Shown in pieces: positions 17,783 to 27,131 of a stretch of DNA of 41,902 bases. A program made the translations under genes and the position numbers. This stretch comes from CAYSEW01 sp964430245 (lineage in GTDB: Bacteria; Bacteroidota; Bacteroidia; Flavobacteriales_D; Parvicellaceae): contig CAYSEW010000025.1 in assembly GCA_964430245.1 (NCBI GenBank), positions 1 through 41,902 of the forward strand. The letters are read 5' to 3'. Under the pieces are notes generated by a model. The model was not told the DNA's origin, searched no databases, and was given only the letters and a program-made list of their open reading frames with translations. Every line of letters starts with the position of its first letter. Position 1 is the stretch's first letter.

Positions 17783-17974
17783 CTAAATTGAAGCCTCTTT
17801 TTCCATTACTACTTTACCCTTATAGTAAAGTTTTCCTTCAGACCAAAAAGCTCTATGGTAAACATGAGTTTCACCAGTTGTTGGACATGTAGCCAATTGC
17901 TGTGTCTCAGCCTTGTAATGAGTTCTCCTTTTATCACGTCTTGTTTTAGACTGTTTTCTTTTAGGATGTGCCAT
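17783..17974 (-). CDS. rpmF: 50S ribosomal protein bL32
   Basis: A 63-residue basic protein. MAHPKRKQSKTRRDKRRTHY is the family N-terminus, followed by CPTTGETHVYHRAF. It lies between yceD and plsX, the usual bacterial gene order that links ribosome and membrane lipid synthesis. The single Cys shows that a zinc-ribbon with four cysteines is absent, as in many bL32 proteins of this phylum. Confidence 0.96.
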   Translation of the reverse strand: MAHPKRKQSKTRRDKRRTHYKAETQQLATCPTTGETHVYHRAFWSEGKLYYKGKVVMEKEASI

Positions 17975-18002
17975 ACTTTTACGTATTAATTACTTATTAT
18001 TA

Positions 18003-18533
18003 TTATTTCTTTAAATCTTTTAATTTTTCCCACCTAGGATCCAATATGTCGCTATTTTTCAACTCTTCATCCTTCGATTCAATCAACAAGTATTGATTAA
18101 GAACCTGTATGTTTTCTTTATCGCATTCCCCTACTTTATGTATTTGTTTTTTAGGGAAGTTAAGCAAACAATCTTCAAATATAAACGGTGAAACATTTAT
18201 ATCATATGCTGTTCTCTCAACAAATAAAACATCTTCATCCTTGACCTCTTCTTGATCAACAAATTTAACGATCTGTCTGAAGTTTGAATTTAACAATACC
18301 TCTAATTTACCCAGGCATTTGTCACAATTGGTACTATAAGAACCCTTTAATTCAAACTTTAGATCCAATAATAAAGTTGTTTTTATAAGGATAAGTTCGG
18401 TTGCTATATCACAACTGATTATCTCAGTAAAATCAAAAGCCTCAAAGAACGAATGGTCTAATCTATAATCAAACCTATTTTCTCCATCTTTTAAGCTAGA
18501 AAACAATATTTTAAAATCTTCTAGTGTTTCCAT
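18003..18533 (-). CDS. YceD/DUF177 family protein
   Basis: About 176 residues; the family is linked to 23S rRNA maturation or accumulation and is nearly always upstream of rpmF. The N-terminus METLEDFKILFSSLKDG and the NCDKCLGKLE segment fit the family. The start is set at ATG 18533; the in-frame TTG at 18554 lies within the -7 box TAAATTTG. This is the first gene of the yceD-rpmF-plsX-fabH-accB-accC cluster, and rpmF follows after 28 bp. Confidence 0.88.
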   Translation of the reverse strand: METLEDFKILFSSLKDGENRFDYRLDHSFFEAFDFTEIISCDIATELILIKTTLLLDLKFELKGSYSTNCDKCLGKLEVLLNSNFRQIVKFVDQEEVKDEDVLFVERTAYDINVSPFIFEDCLLNFPKKQIHKVGECDKENIQVLNQYLLIESKDEELKNSDILDPRWEKLKDLKK

Positions 18534-18551
18534 TTGCTTTAAAATGGTCGG

Positions 18552-18559
18552 CAAATTTA
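18552..18559 (-). promoter_or_regulatory. -7 promoter box TAAATTTG of the yceD cluster
   Basis: TAAATTTG on the minus strand matches TAnnTTTG and ends 18 nt before ATG 18533. It is the probable promoter of the lipid/ribosome cluster. No good -33 TTTG was seen at the expected distance. Confidence 0.5.
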
Positions 18560-18594
18560 AACAATTGTACTTAAAATAAAAAACCTATAAAGAT

Positions 18595-19506
18595 TTAATC
18601 AAATACAACAAATTTCTCAGGGTCTAAAGGTATGCCATTATGCCATAGTTCAAAGTGCAAATGTGGTCCAGTTGAAAGCTCCCCGCTATTCCCAACAATT
18701 GCAATAGCATCACCGGCCTTAATTAAGTCTCCAGTTTTTTTAAGTAAAAATGAATTATGCTTGTATATAGAAACCAGATTTTGTGCGTGTTGTATATGAA
18801 TAACATGGCCGTTTTCTGGACTCCAATCAGAATAAACAACTGTTCCGTTTAAAATTGCCTTTACAGCTTCATTATTAGAAGCAATAACATCAACACCGTA
18901 ATGTCCATTTTTTAGCTGGAAATTATTCGTTATTTCACCTTTTAATGGGGGGAAAAACAGAACGCCATTCAATTTTTCTTCTAACCTATTATTTGATGAA
19001 AAAACTGAAATGTCATATTTTTCACGATCATCAATTTTAATTCTCAATAAAGAATCATTCTCCGTTAAATCAAAATTATATTCTTCATTGTTTAGGTTAA
19101 CTATTGAAGTATCAGCTTTATTGACTTCTTCTGAAATTTCTCCACCATTTAATATAATAGATAAATTGCTGAAGTAATTCTCATACTGGTCAATTTTATC
19201 TTCATATTCCGCTAATTTTAGTAAGTTCTTCTTGTCAATTTGCTTAACCCTCTCAACATCTACTGTTTTCGGAAAACCTGGAATCAGGTGTTTTAAAGAA
19301 GTAGAAGAAATTATTAAATAGGACAGCACAATTAGAATTAAAAAAGCAAATAAAGAATAAACAAAAAGCATTATTACAGATAAATCAAATGATCTTTTTT
19401 CCTCATAAGTTTCTTTACTTACGATAATGACCTTTACCTTTTTTCGAAGATATTCGATAAGTTTTTTAAGCCAATTCCTTTTTATATCATAACTTTCCTC
19501 GCTCAT
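18595..19506 (-). CDS. Membrane-anchored M23 (LytM-type) metallopeptidase
   Basis: About 303 residues. After a basic cytoplasmic N-terminus there is one transmembrane segment (about 42-67), a periplasmic stretch with coiled-coil character (RVKQIDKKNLLKLAEYEDKI), and a C-terminal peptidase M23 domain. Zinc ligands are visible as His202 and Asp206 (GHYGVD) and the HxH pair of GPHLHFELWHNG (282/284), so it should be an active peptidoglycan endopeptidase. ATG 19506 is preferred over TTG 19521. It is divergent from the SprE/PorW gene and lies close to a bactofilin gene, a frequent association. Confidence 0.88.
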   Translation of the reverse strand: MSEESYDIKRNWLKKLIEYLRKKVKVIIVSKETYEEKRSFDLSVIMLFVYSLFAFLILIVLSYLIISSTSLKHLIPGFPKTVDVERVKQIDKKNLLKLAEYEDKIDQYENYFSNLSIILNGGEISEEVNKADTSIVNLNNEEYNFDLTENDSLLRIKIDDREKYDISVFSSNNRLEEKLNGVLFFPPLKGEITNNFQLKNGHYGVDVIASNNEAVKAILNGTVVYSDWSPENGHVIHIQHAQNLVSIYKHNSFLLKKTGDLIKAGDAIAIVGNSGELSTGPHLHFELWHNGIPLDPEKFVVFD

Positions 19507-19630
19507 TACTGCAAATATCAATAAAATATCCTTGACTTTATAGATAGATTATTAATTCAAGGCAAGCCTGAGAAGGAAAATGATGAAAAATGAAATAATT
19601 TTAGGATTTTGTAGTTAATATTGCAAGTTT

Positions 19631-22330
19631 TTGAATTTGTCACATAAATCAAACATCATTAGATCTCTCTTTATAGTACTTAGCTTTCTAGGGATTTTGA
19701 GCTGTTCTACGGAAAAAAATGCTTTTCCTAATAGAGCATTTCACAATACTACAGCAAAGTATAATGGCTACTTTAATGCCAATGAAATTATCAAAGAATC
19801 TATGCTTCAATTTGAAGAGGGAAGAGCTGAAAACTACCATGAGATCATCCCCATTTATGTTTATGCAAATAATGAAGAGTCTAAAAGTCTATATGCTCCA
19901 ATGGATACTGCGGCAGCAAAATGTGAAATAGTGATAGGTCGTCATTCCATGCCAGCAGAAAAAAGGGGCAAAAATAGTAACGCTGAATGGTGTAAATGGA
20001 TTGATGACAACTGGATTACTATTGGGTGGGCTCAATTTTATAAGCGGGACTTTGAGAGTGCAATGGAAAAATTCAAATATATTGAAAATCAATATAAAAC
20101 TGAAGCTATTATTTATGAAGCAAAATTCTGGCAGGCTAAGACTTTAATTGAAATACAAGATTATTTAACTGCTGAAGAAATTTTACTTGACTTATTAAAA
20201 GAAAAAGAAGAGTTAGCGCTTCTCAAAGAAGAAGAAAAAAAGAAGTTAGCTAATCTTAAAAAAGCACCCGCTAAAAGAATAAAATCATCAAAGAAAAAAG
20301 AAAACTTATCTCCTCCTGAATTCCCAGATGATTTAATAAATAAGATCCTTCCAACCATGGCAGATCTTTACATTAGAACCAAAGATTTTCCTAAAGCCAT
20401 AGAAGTGCTAGAAAAAGCAATTCTTTTAAAGCACCCTAGAGAGTTTAAAACTCGTTTAATCTTTATTCTTGCTCAAATTCATCATCGTTTAAAAGACAGC
20501 AAAGCTTCCGATCTATATGCAGAAGTAGTCAAAAGAAACCCTGATTACGAAATGGCTTTTCAAGCCAAAATCAACAGGGCATTGGCCTTTGGAGGAAGTG
20601 ACAGTAAAAGCATTAAGAATCAATTACTTAAAATGCTAAAGGATGATAAAAATATTGATTACTTTGATCAGATATATTATGCTCTTGCAGAAATAGAAAT
20701 TAAAGAAAATAATCGACTGCAAGGAATTGAATATCTAGAGCTTTCAGTTGAAACAAGCGTCTCGAATGCTTATCAAAAAACAACTTCCTATATAAGATTA
20801 GCTGACCTTTATTACGAAGTCAAAAACTACAGAAAAGCACATGAATATTTTGAGAATTGCATGAGTGTTATTCCAAAAGAACATGAAAACTATAAACTAA
20901 TAGAAAGCAAAAACAAAAACCTTAAGGACCTTATCTTTCATCTAGATGTTATTTATTTAAATGATAGTATTTTAAACCTCTGTCAATTGCCAGAAAAAGA
21001 GGTGCTCAATATTATAAAAGATATAATTGATAAAAAGAAAGAAGAAATTGAAAGGAAGAAAGAAGAAAAAGAAATGAATATGCTGGCAGCAAATTCTCCG
21101 GGTCTTGAACAAGGATCTAATGGCAATGTTGGAGGTATGCTTTTTATGTGGGATGAAAACTTAAGAGGTCTTGGATTTAATGACTTTAATAAAATATGGG
21201 GTGATCAAGTAAAGTTAGAAGACAACTGGAGAAGATCTGATAAAAACACTAGTTCTTTGGACTTATCTACCAATTATGTAGATGACTCATCAGCATTAAA
21301 AGAACTAACTATTGACTTTTATCTAGATCAGCTCCCTTGTGGAAACGAAGGGGCAATAGCATCAATTGAAAACGAATTAATGCTTTCGCTGTATGATGCC
21401 GGCTCTATTTACCTTCATCTTTTGAATGATGAGGCAGAAGCTGCAAAAATGTACGAAAGGGTTTCAAAAGAATTTTTACCAGAAAATAAAGCAATTGCTG
21501 GATTGTATCAACTTTATCTCTTATATAAAGAACAAGGTAAAACTTCTCAATCTAATACTTATAAAAACGACATCCTTACTAATTATAAAAATAGTGAGTA
21601 CGCACAACTGATTCTAAACCCTAATTATTTAGAGGGTCAAAGGTTGAAAAAGCAAAAACAAGAACTCTATTATAAAAACATATATTCTCTTTTTTCAAAT
21701 AAAGAATATGAAATTGTAATAAATAAAACAGATTCTATTATTAACAAAGACTCTAATAATGTATATCTCTGTAAGTACAGCTATCTAAATGCACTTTCCA
21801 AAGGCTATACTCAAAACTTGACTGATGACTCGACTAGATTTGAAAATGCACTTGCTTATACCGTTAAAAACTGTAAATCAACAGACTTTTATGCTCCTGC
21901 TAAACAATTACTAGATAAATTAAGGAATATTCAATCTATTGAGAATGCGGAAAGTGGCAATAGTAATTTTATTTATAACTCAAGTGAATCTCATTTTTTC
22001 GCTCTATATGTCCCAAAAGGTTCTGGAAATGTAAACTCCCTAAAAGTTAAAATTTCCAATTTTAACAAAGCTTCATTTTCAGGCTCAAATCTTAAAACAT
22101 CAAGCAGCTTTTTAAATAGTACCGATCAGCTAATTCTTGTAAAACAATTCAACAATGTAAGTGGAGCAATTGACTACTATACTGCTTTTAAAGTAAATAA
22201 TTCCCAGCTTAAATCCATTAATGCCAATCATGACTTTTTTGTAATTAGTGATAAAAATTTAGCTGCCCTTTATTTGGAAAAAAACCTACAGGATTATCTG
22301 TTGTTTTTTGAAAATAATTATCTGAAATAA
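19631..22330 (+). CDS. porW: SprE/PorW-type T9SS and gliding motility TPR lipoprotein
   Basis: An 899-residue lipoprotein; the signal ends GILSC (Cys25). The mature N-terminus RAFHNTTAKYNGYFNANE and the following RHSMP segment are characteristic of SprE/PorW, an outer-membrane-linked lipoprotein needed for type IX secretion and gliding. TPR-like helices (for example LADLYYEVKNYRKAHEYFENC) fill the first half, with a Lys/Glu-rich stretch around 190-225. The only start codons after the upstream in-frame TAA are TTGs (19631 or 19637). The bactofilin gene follows 60 bp downstream. Confidence 0.85.
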   Translation: MNLSHKSNIIRSLFIVLSFLGILSCSTEKNAFPNRAFHNTTAKYNGYFNANEIIKESMLQFEEGRAENYHEIIPIYVYANNEESKSLYAPMDTAAAKCEIVIGRHSMPAEKRGKNSNAEWCKWIDDNWITIGWAQFYKRDFESAMEKFKYIENQYKTEAIIYEAKFWQAKTLIEIQDYLTAEEILLDLLKEKEELALLKEEEKKKLANLKKAPAKRIKSSKKKENLSPPEFPDDLINKILPTMADLYIRTKDFPKAIEVLEKAILLKHPREFKTRLIFILAQIHHRLKDSKASDLYAEVVKRNPDYEMAFQAKINRALAFGGSDSKSIKNQLLKMLKDDKNIDYFDQIYYALAEIEIKENNRLQGIEYLELSVETSVSNAYQKTTSYIRLADLYYEVKNYRKAHEYFENCMSVIPKEHENYKLIESKNKNLKDLIFHLDVIYLNDSILNLCQLPEKEVLNIIKDIIDKKKEEIERKKEEKEMNMLAANSPGLEQGSNGNVGGMLFMWDENLRGLGFNDFNKIWGDQVKLEDNWRRSDKNTSSLDLSTNYVDDSSALKELTIDFYLDQLPCGNEGAIASIENELMLSLYDAGSIYLHLLNDEAEAAKMYERVSKEFLPENKAIAGLYQLYLLYKEQGKTSQSNTYKNDILTNYKNSEYAQLILNPNYLEGQRLKKQKQELYYKNIYSLFSNKEYEIVINKTDSIINKDSNNVYLCKYSYLNALSKGYTQNLTDDSTRFENALAYTVKNCKSTDFYAPAKQLLDKLRNIQSIENAESGNSNFIYNSSESHFFALYVPKGSGNVNSLKVKISNFNKASFSGSNLKTSSSFLNSTDQLILVKQFNNVSGAIDYYTAFKVNNSQLKSINANHDFFVISDKNLAALYLEKNLQDYLLFFENNYLK

Positions 22331-22359
22331 CCTGACTTCCAATAAATTATTAAATGTTG

Positions 22360-22367
22360 TATCTTTG
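22360..22367 (+). promoter_or_regulatory. -7 promoter box TATCTTTG before bactofilin
   Basis: TATCTTTG matches TAnnTTTG and lies 23 nt before the bactofilin ATG. The -33 region reads TTCC, a weak match. It would give bactofilin-atpZ a transcript separate from sprE/porW. Confidence 0.5.
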
Positions 22368-22390
22368 TACTCCTAATTTGATATTAGAAT

Positions 22391-22843
22391 ATGTTTAAAA
22401 CAAATAAAGAAAATCAAAATAAATTGAAAACAAATATTAACTCTCCAGATAGATTAAACCGAATTGTTGAAGGAACCACTATTGAAGGTCAGATTAACTC
22501 TGAATCGAATATAAGAATTGATGGCTTTTTAAAAGGGACCATTAACACAAAAGGAAGATTGGTTTTGGGTCCAGAAGGTAAAGTTGAAGGTGATATAACT
22601 TGTAACAATGCTGACATAGAAGGTGTTCTAAACGGCACCATCAATGTAAAGGAATTACTTACTTTAAAAGCTTCTGCAAAACTTCAAGGTGACATTTCAA
22701 CTACTAAACTTTCTATTGAGCCTGGCGCAGTTTTTTCAGGTAGTTGCAGCATGGGCGGTATCCTTAAAAACATGATAAAAGAAGACTTATCAGAACCCAC
22801 GAAGCCAGAAAGTTCGTCAAAACTACAAGAGCAATCTGCTTAA
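22391..22843 (+). CDS. Bactofilin (polymer-forming cytoskeletal protein)
   Basis: A 150-residue bactofilin. The core (about 22-120) shows the short repeated pattern of the right-handed beta-helix: GTTIEGQINSESNIRIDG, GRLVLGPEGKVEGDI, ADIEGVLNGTINV. Disordered polar tails flank it, typical of the family. Bactofilins assemble into filaments at the inner membrane and often position peptidoglycan hydrolases; the M23 peptidase gene lies just beyond sprE. atpZ follows after 23 bp, so they are probably co-transcribed. Confidence 0.93.
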   Translation: MFKTNKENQNKLKTNINSPDRLNRIVEGTTIEGQINSESNIRIDGFLKGTINTKGRLVLGPEGKVEGDITCNNADIEGVLNGTINVKELLTLKASAKLQGDISTTKLSIEPGAVFSGSCSMGGILKNMIKEDLSEPTKPESSSKLQEQSA

Positions 22844-22866
22844 TTTAGTTTTTTCTTCTCTAAGGA

Positions 22867-23082
22867 ATGGTCAAGAAAAATAGAAAAGAAAAATTAGCCC
22901 TTCGGCTAGCTAATTCAGGCTTACAAATGGGTGTAGTCATTTTTTTAGGCGCTTTTGGCGGGGACTATCTTGATGCTGTTTTTCATAACAACACACCTGT
23001 CTATACTATCATAGGATCCTTACTAGGGGTTTTTATAGGTTTATATATACTTTATAAGGGAGTTATGAAAATCAACCAATGA
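22867..23082 (+). CDS. atpZ: AtpZ/AtpI family protein
   Basis: 71 residues with a basic N-terminus and two transmembrane hairpin helices (GLQMGVVIFLGAFGGDYLD and IIGSLLGVFIGLYILYKGV). The family assists ATP synthase assembly or magnesium uptake and is normally encoded just before atpB. It overlaps the next gene by 4 bp (ATGA). No ATP synthase subunit gene follows in this window. Confidence 0.83.
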   Translation: MVKKNRKEKLALRLANSGLQMGVVIFLGAFGGDYLDAVFHNNTPVYTIIGSLLGVFIGLYILYKGVMKINQ

Positions 23083-23447
23083 TACAATTAAAGTCATATA
23101 AATCATTATTTGTAGGAATGGCACTTTTTGTCATCCATGCACTAACAGTTTATCTAGTTCCTTCATTCTATGGATTAAAACTAATATTACTCGTTTATCT
23201 ATTTTTCTTCGGTTGGAACATTCTATATATAACCATCTTTAATAAAATTAAAGCTATAAATCCAAAATGGACTATTAATGCTTTTATGCTATTAACCACT
23301 ATTAAATTGCTGTTTTCTGGAATACTTATACTTGTAATAAATAGCTTTTTCAATTACCCTCCAACAATAATAATCATACATTTTTTTATTCCCTTCTTTG
23401 TTTTTCTAGTACTTCAAGTCAATTATTCAGTTAAATTACTCCGATAA
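23079..23447 (+). CDS. Small membrane protein, possibly ATP synthase subunit I-like
   Basis: A 122-residue protein that is nearly all hydrophobic, with about four transmembrane segments and few charged residues. It is translationally coupled to atpZ by an ATGA overlap. Position and topology suggest the AtpI-like protein found between atpZ and atpB in related genomes, but no motif confirms this. Its stop lies 5 bp before the -7 box of the stress-protein gene. Confidence 0.6.
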   Translation: MIQLKSYKSLFVGMALFVIHALTVYLVPSFYGLKLILLVYLFFFGWNILYITIFNKIKAINPKWTINAFMLLTTIKLLFSGILILVINSFFNYPPTIIIIHFFIPFFVFLVLQVNYSVKLLR

Positions 23448-23452
23448 ATTGA

Positions 23453-23460
23453 TACCTTTG
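23453..23460 (+). promoter_or_regulatory. -7 promoter box TACCTTTG before the universal stress protein
   Basis: TACCTTTG matches TAnnTTTG exactly. It lies 5 bp after the membrane-protein stop and 55 nt before the ATG of the stress protein, so the stress gene probably has its own promoter and a leader of about 50 nt. Confidence 0.5.
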
Positions 23461-23515
23461 TTGCCTGGAAAAAATTTTATATTTAATTTAGGATTATTAA
23501 AAACATTGACAAGTT

Positions 23516-24346
23516 ATGCAAACCAAACTATTAGTTCCTACTGACTTTACTGAAGTTGCACATACTGCAATACAGCATGCAGCTAGATTGGGTGAAACAA
23601 TAAAAGGAGAAGTTGTTCTTTTAAATGTAGTTAGCCAAAAAGAAGACATTCCTGAAGCTACAAAAAAACTATCTTCAGAAGAAGATGTAGCTCGTTCTTT
23701 TGCTGCTAATGTTACTGTTAGCTCTATTGTTAGAATTGGTAATATATTTGATGACATTGATCAGGCTGCATCAGAAATTGGAGCCCAGCTTATTATTATG
23801 GGTACCCATGGAGCAAGTGGTTGGCAAAAAGTTGTGGGAAGTCATGCCTTAAAAGTAATCACCAACTCTTCTATTCCTTTTGTGGTGGTGCAAAAACAAA
23901 ACATGAGACCTTCAGGATATGACAACATCGTTGTTCCGTTGGATTTTCACAATGAAACCAAACAAAAGCTAGAAATTGTTAGTAGTATGGCTCACTATTT
24001 TGACTCAGAAGTTCATCTGATCACTCCTTATGAAACAGATTCATTCATCAAAACTCGCTTAAAAGCAAATATAGCATGGTCTAAAAAATACCTTGCCAGC
24101 AAAAATGTGAAATCAGAAGCTCATATTGCCAAAAAAGGATCAAATTTTGTTAAAGAAATTATCAACCTTGCTTCTGATGTAGATGCCGATCTTATATCTA
24201 TTATGAATTTGCAAAAAAATTCTCTTATGGGTATGCTTGGTAATACATATGAACAAGCTTTGATCACAAACGAAATGCAAATACCCATTCTTTGTGTTAA
24301 TCCATTATCGGCAACTGTCTCTAGTGGTAGTATCTTTGTGAGGTAA
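23516..24346 (+). CDS. Universal stress protein, tandem UspA domains
   Basis: 276 residues with two UspA domains. The first (about 1-135) has the complete ATP-binding motif GTHGASGWQKVVGSHA. The second (about 145-265) lacks an equally clear motif (MNLQKNSLMGMLGNTYEQAL), so it may be regulatory. Cytoplasmic; the family responds to starvation and other stresses. It starts with ATG and has its own likely promoter. Confidence 0.88.
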   Translation: MQTKLLVPTDFTEVAHTAIQHAARLGETIKGEVVLLNVVSQKEDIPEATKKLSSEEDVARSFAANVTVSSIVRIGNIFDDIDQAASEIGAQLIIMGTHGASGWQKVVGSHALKVITNSSIPFVVVQKQNMRPSGYDNIVVPLDFHNETKQKLEIVSSMAHYFDSEVHLITPYETDSFIKTRLKANIAWSKKYLASKNVKSEAHIAKKGSNFVKEIINLASDVDADLISIMNLQKNSLMGMLGNTYEQALITNEMQIPILCVNPLSATVSSGSIFVR

Positions 24347-24408
24347 TACCACCCTGATTCTTTTTATAAAGCTAATGCCACTATTGTGGAATTTATTTAT
24401 TAGTTAAA

Positions 24409-26115
24409 ATGGTCCACTCAGAACAAGAAATTATTAGACGTGAGAGCTTAATCAAGCTAAGAGAATATGGCATAGAACCATTTCCCCAAAACCTTTATCC
24501 TGTAAGTGATTATTCAAATGACCTAATTTCATCCTATGAAGAGGGGAAAGAAGTTTGTATTGCAGGTAGACTAGTTAGGAGAAAAATACAAGGTAAAGCC
24601 AGCTTTGGATCTATTCAAGATTCAAAAGGTAAAATACAAGTGTATTTTAATAGAGATGAAATTTGTCCTGGAGAGGATAAATCTCTTTATAATGATGTTT
24701 TTAAAAAGTGGCTTGACCTTGGTGACTTTTTGGGAATAAAAGGGGAGGTTTTTAAAACTAAAGTTGGCGAAATAACAATACTAGTTAAAGAATTTACCTT
24801 ACTAGCTAAATCCTTGAAACCACTTCCTCTTCCTAAGGTTGATAAAGAAGGTAAGGTTCATGATGCATTTACAGATCCTGAATTGCGATACAGAAGAAGA
24901 TATGTTGATTTAGTGGTTAACGACCATGTCAAACAAACGTTTATCAAAAGATCTAAGATTATTGCTTCAATGAGAAATTTCTTAAACCAAAAAGAATATT
25001 TAGAAGTTGAAACACCTATTCTTCAGTCTATTCCGGGTGGAGCTGCTGCTCGACCATTTATTACCCATCACAATGCATTAGACGTTCCATTATATTTGAG
25101 AATTGCTAATGAGCTTTATTTAAAAAGATTAATTGTTGGGGGCTTTGAAGGCGTTTATGAGTTTGCTAAAGACTTTAGAAATGAAGGAATGGACAAAACT
25201 CACAACCCTGAGTTCACTCAAATGGAAATTTATGTTGCCTACAAAGATTATTTGTGGATGATGGATTTTACTGAGGAAATGCTTGAAACTATCTGTTTAG
25301 AAGTACTTGGCACGACCGATGTTAAAATTGGGGATAATGAAGTAAGCTTTAAGAGGCCATTTAAACGAATTTCTATGATTGACTCTATAAAAGAGTATAC
25401 AGGAATAGACATTTCAAAAATGGACGAACTAGAGCTTAAAGAGACTTGCAAAAAACTTAACGTTGAGGTTGATGAAACCATGGGCAAAGGGAAAATGATT
25501 GATGAAATATTTGGTGAAAAATGTGAAGCCAGCTACATTCAACCCACATTCATTACTGACTACCCTGTGGAAATGTCACCTTTGTGTAAAAAGCATAGAG
25601 ATAATCCAGAATTAACTGAGCGTTTTGAATTAATGGTCAATGGGAAAGAGTTAGCTAATGCATATTCAGAATTGAATGATCCAATTGATCAAAAAGAACG
25701 CTTTGAAGAGCAAGTTAAATTAGCTGAAAAAGGGGACGATGAAGCCATGTTTATTGACCAAGATTTTGTAAGATCATTAGAATATGGAATGCCCCCAACT
25801 TCTGGAATGGGAATCGGTATTGACCGATTGGTAATGCTCATGACTAATCAATCCTCTATTCAAGAAGTTTTATTTTTCCCTCAAATGAAGCCTGAAAAAT
25901 GGGACGCTGGCCCAGATCTTGACGCTTTTAAAGCCATGGGTATTAATGATTTATGGGCTGAGCATGTTTATAAAGCTGGTTTTGCAGATGTGGCTGCTTT
26001 AAAGTCTTCTAAGCCTACAGCTATCCATCAAAAGCTCAATGGGTATCGAAAGAAAAATAAATTGGAGATCCCCGCTATTCAGCTTGACGAAATTGAGTCT
26101 TGGCTATCTTCCTAA
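24409..26115 (+). CDS. lysS: Lysyl-tRNA synthetase, class II
   Basis: A 568-residue class II synthetase. An OB-fold anticodon domain (to about 140) is followed by the catalytic core with motif 2 (FRNEGMDKTHNPEFTQMEIY, near 262-281) and motif 3 (GMGIGIDRLVMLMTN). The last 60-70 residues after motif 3 are a helical extension (DLWAEHVYKAGFADVAAL and on) that enteric LysRS lacks; I recall similar lengths in other Bacteroidota. The stop overlaps the convergent DUF3078 gene by 4 bp. Confidence 0.96.
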   Translation: MVHSEQEIIRRESLIKLREYGIEPFPQNLYPVSDYSNDLISSYEEGKEVCIAGRLVRRKIQGKASFGSIQDSKGKIQVYFNRDEICPGEDKSLYNDVFKKWLDLGDFLGIKGEVFKTKVGEITILVKEFTLLAKSLKPLPLPKVDKEGKVHDAFTDPELRYRRRYVDLVVNDHVKQTFIKRSKIIASMRNFLNQKEYLEVETPILQSIPGGAAARPFITHHNALDVPLYLRIANELYLKRLIVGGFEGVYEFAKDFRNEGMDKTHNPEFTQMEIYVAYKDYLWMMDFTEEMLETICLEVLGTTDVKIGDNEVSFKRPFKRISMIDSIKEYTGIDISKMDELELKETCKKLNVEVDETMGKGKMIDEIFGEKCEASYIQPTFITDYPVEMSPLCKKHRDNPELTERFELMVNGKELANAYSELNDPIDQKERFEEQVKLAEKGDDEAMFIDQDFVRSLEYGMPPTSGMGIGIDRLVMLMTNQSSIQEVLFFPQMKPEKWDAGPDLDAFKAMGINDLWAEHVYKAGFADVAALKSSKPTAIHQKLNGYRKKNKLEIPAIQLDEIESWLSS

Positions 26116-27131
26116 AAGTTCATGCTTACGCCAATTCCCATTGCTTCCTTAAATTGTGTAATCGGACCAGTCTTTTGTATTTTATTTCCTTGAGTATCTA
26201 GATAAAAAGAACCATCGGTATTTGTAAGATAGATTGGATCAACTCCATTTTGTTCAAATCTTGCAATCTCAATATCATGATCATAAATTAAATAAGTCGA
26301 AAGTGTTAAAGAAAAAAATTTGCCAATTTTCAGGCTTGTTAATGTTTCCCATGTAACATCAATGTTTTGCGGCTGATTCGTATAATTACTAAATAATGAA
26401 AGATTAGTCTTAAATGATAAATCCTTAATGTCAAATGGCTCTTTTTTCAAAAAAGACATTTTAAAATATCCGCCAAATTCTGATCTTATCTTTTGATTTT
26501 CATCTACTCCAAAAGCACCTATTGAAGACAATGAATCATTCATTACAAATGTTATTTTCATTGTTCCTGGAGAAATAAAACAAGTAAAATTGTCATTTGG
26601 CTTAAAATCAAATCCTAAAGCGCCAATTGTATATGCAGGGGAGAAGAAATTGGAAAAATAATTATTCGCTATCCTGTCATCAACCATATTATATCCATAG
26701 GTGAATTGGGTCCTGAAATTAATTAGTCCAGAATAATACCAATTCTTATTGGCCTTATGCCCAAATTTAGAGTTGAATTCAATCCTGTCATCATTCTTAA
26801 ACCAAGGCACCTCTGGTCCGTATCCTGTTCTAATTACCCCAAAAGCAATATCTAAATTACTATCCCAAGTCGAGTTTCCTTTAGTGTGATAAGCATAAAA
26901 GCTAGCTAGTCCATTAATAGATATTGAGTTTTGCCCTCCTCCAGCCCAATTATATAGACCGACTCTATTAAACCCTAAATTTACCAAGGCGCCAACGTTG
27001 TTTTTCGTTGAATCCTTCTTTATGTTTTCCTTTCTTTTTTTTAATGTTTTTTCAATGTCTGGATCAATTTGAGAATGATTTATGTTGACAAAAACTATTA
27101 ATGAAAGTAATGTAATTATTGATTTTCTCAT
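26112..27131 (-). CDS. DUF3078 outer-membrane beta-barrel-like protein
   Basis: 339 residues with a signal peptide. NLGFNRVGLYNWAGGGQNSISINGLASF is the hallmark of DUF3078, a Bacteroidota family of predicted outer membrane beta-barrels. The many alternating aromatic/polar strands and the C-terminal aromatic residue (MNF) fit a barrel. It overlaps the CotH gene by 4 bp (ATGA), so it is translated after CotH from the same mRNA. The molecular role is unknown. Confidence 0.83.
   Translation of the reverse strand: MRKSIITLLSLIVFVNINHSQIDPDIEKTLKKRKENIKKDSTKNNVGALVNLGFNRVGLYNWAGGGQNSISINGLASFYAYHTKGNSTWDSNLDIAFGVIRTGYGPEVPWFKNDDRIEFNSKFGHKANKNWYYSGLINFRTQFTYGYNMVDDRIANNYFSNFFSPAYTIGALGFDFKPNDNFTCFISPGTMKITFVMNDSLSSIGAFGVDENQKIRSEFGGYFKMSFLKKEPFDIKDLSFKTNLSLFSNYTNQPQNIDVTWETLTSLKIGKFFSLTLSTYLIYDHDIEIARFEQNGVDPIYLTNTDGSFYLDTQGNKIQKTGPITQFKEAMGIGVSMNF

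Noticed and set aside
17504..17791. Open frame of 95 codons opposite the plsX start
   Set aside because: It is antisense to plsX and extends only into the short gap before rpmF, with no recognisable features.
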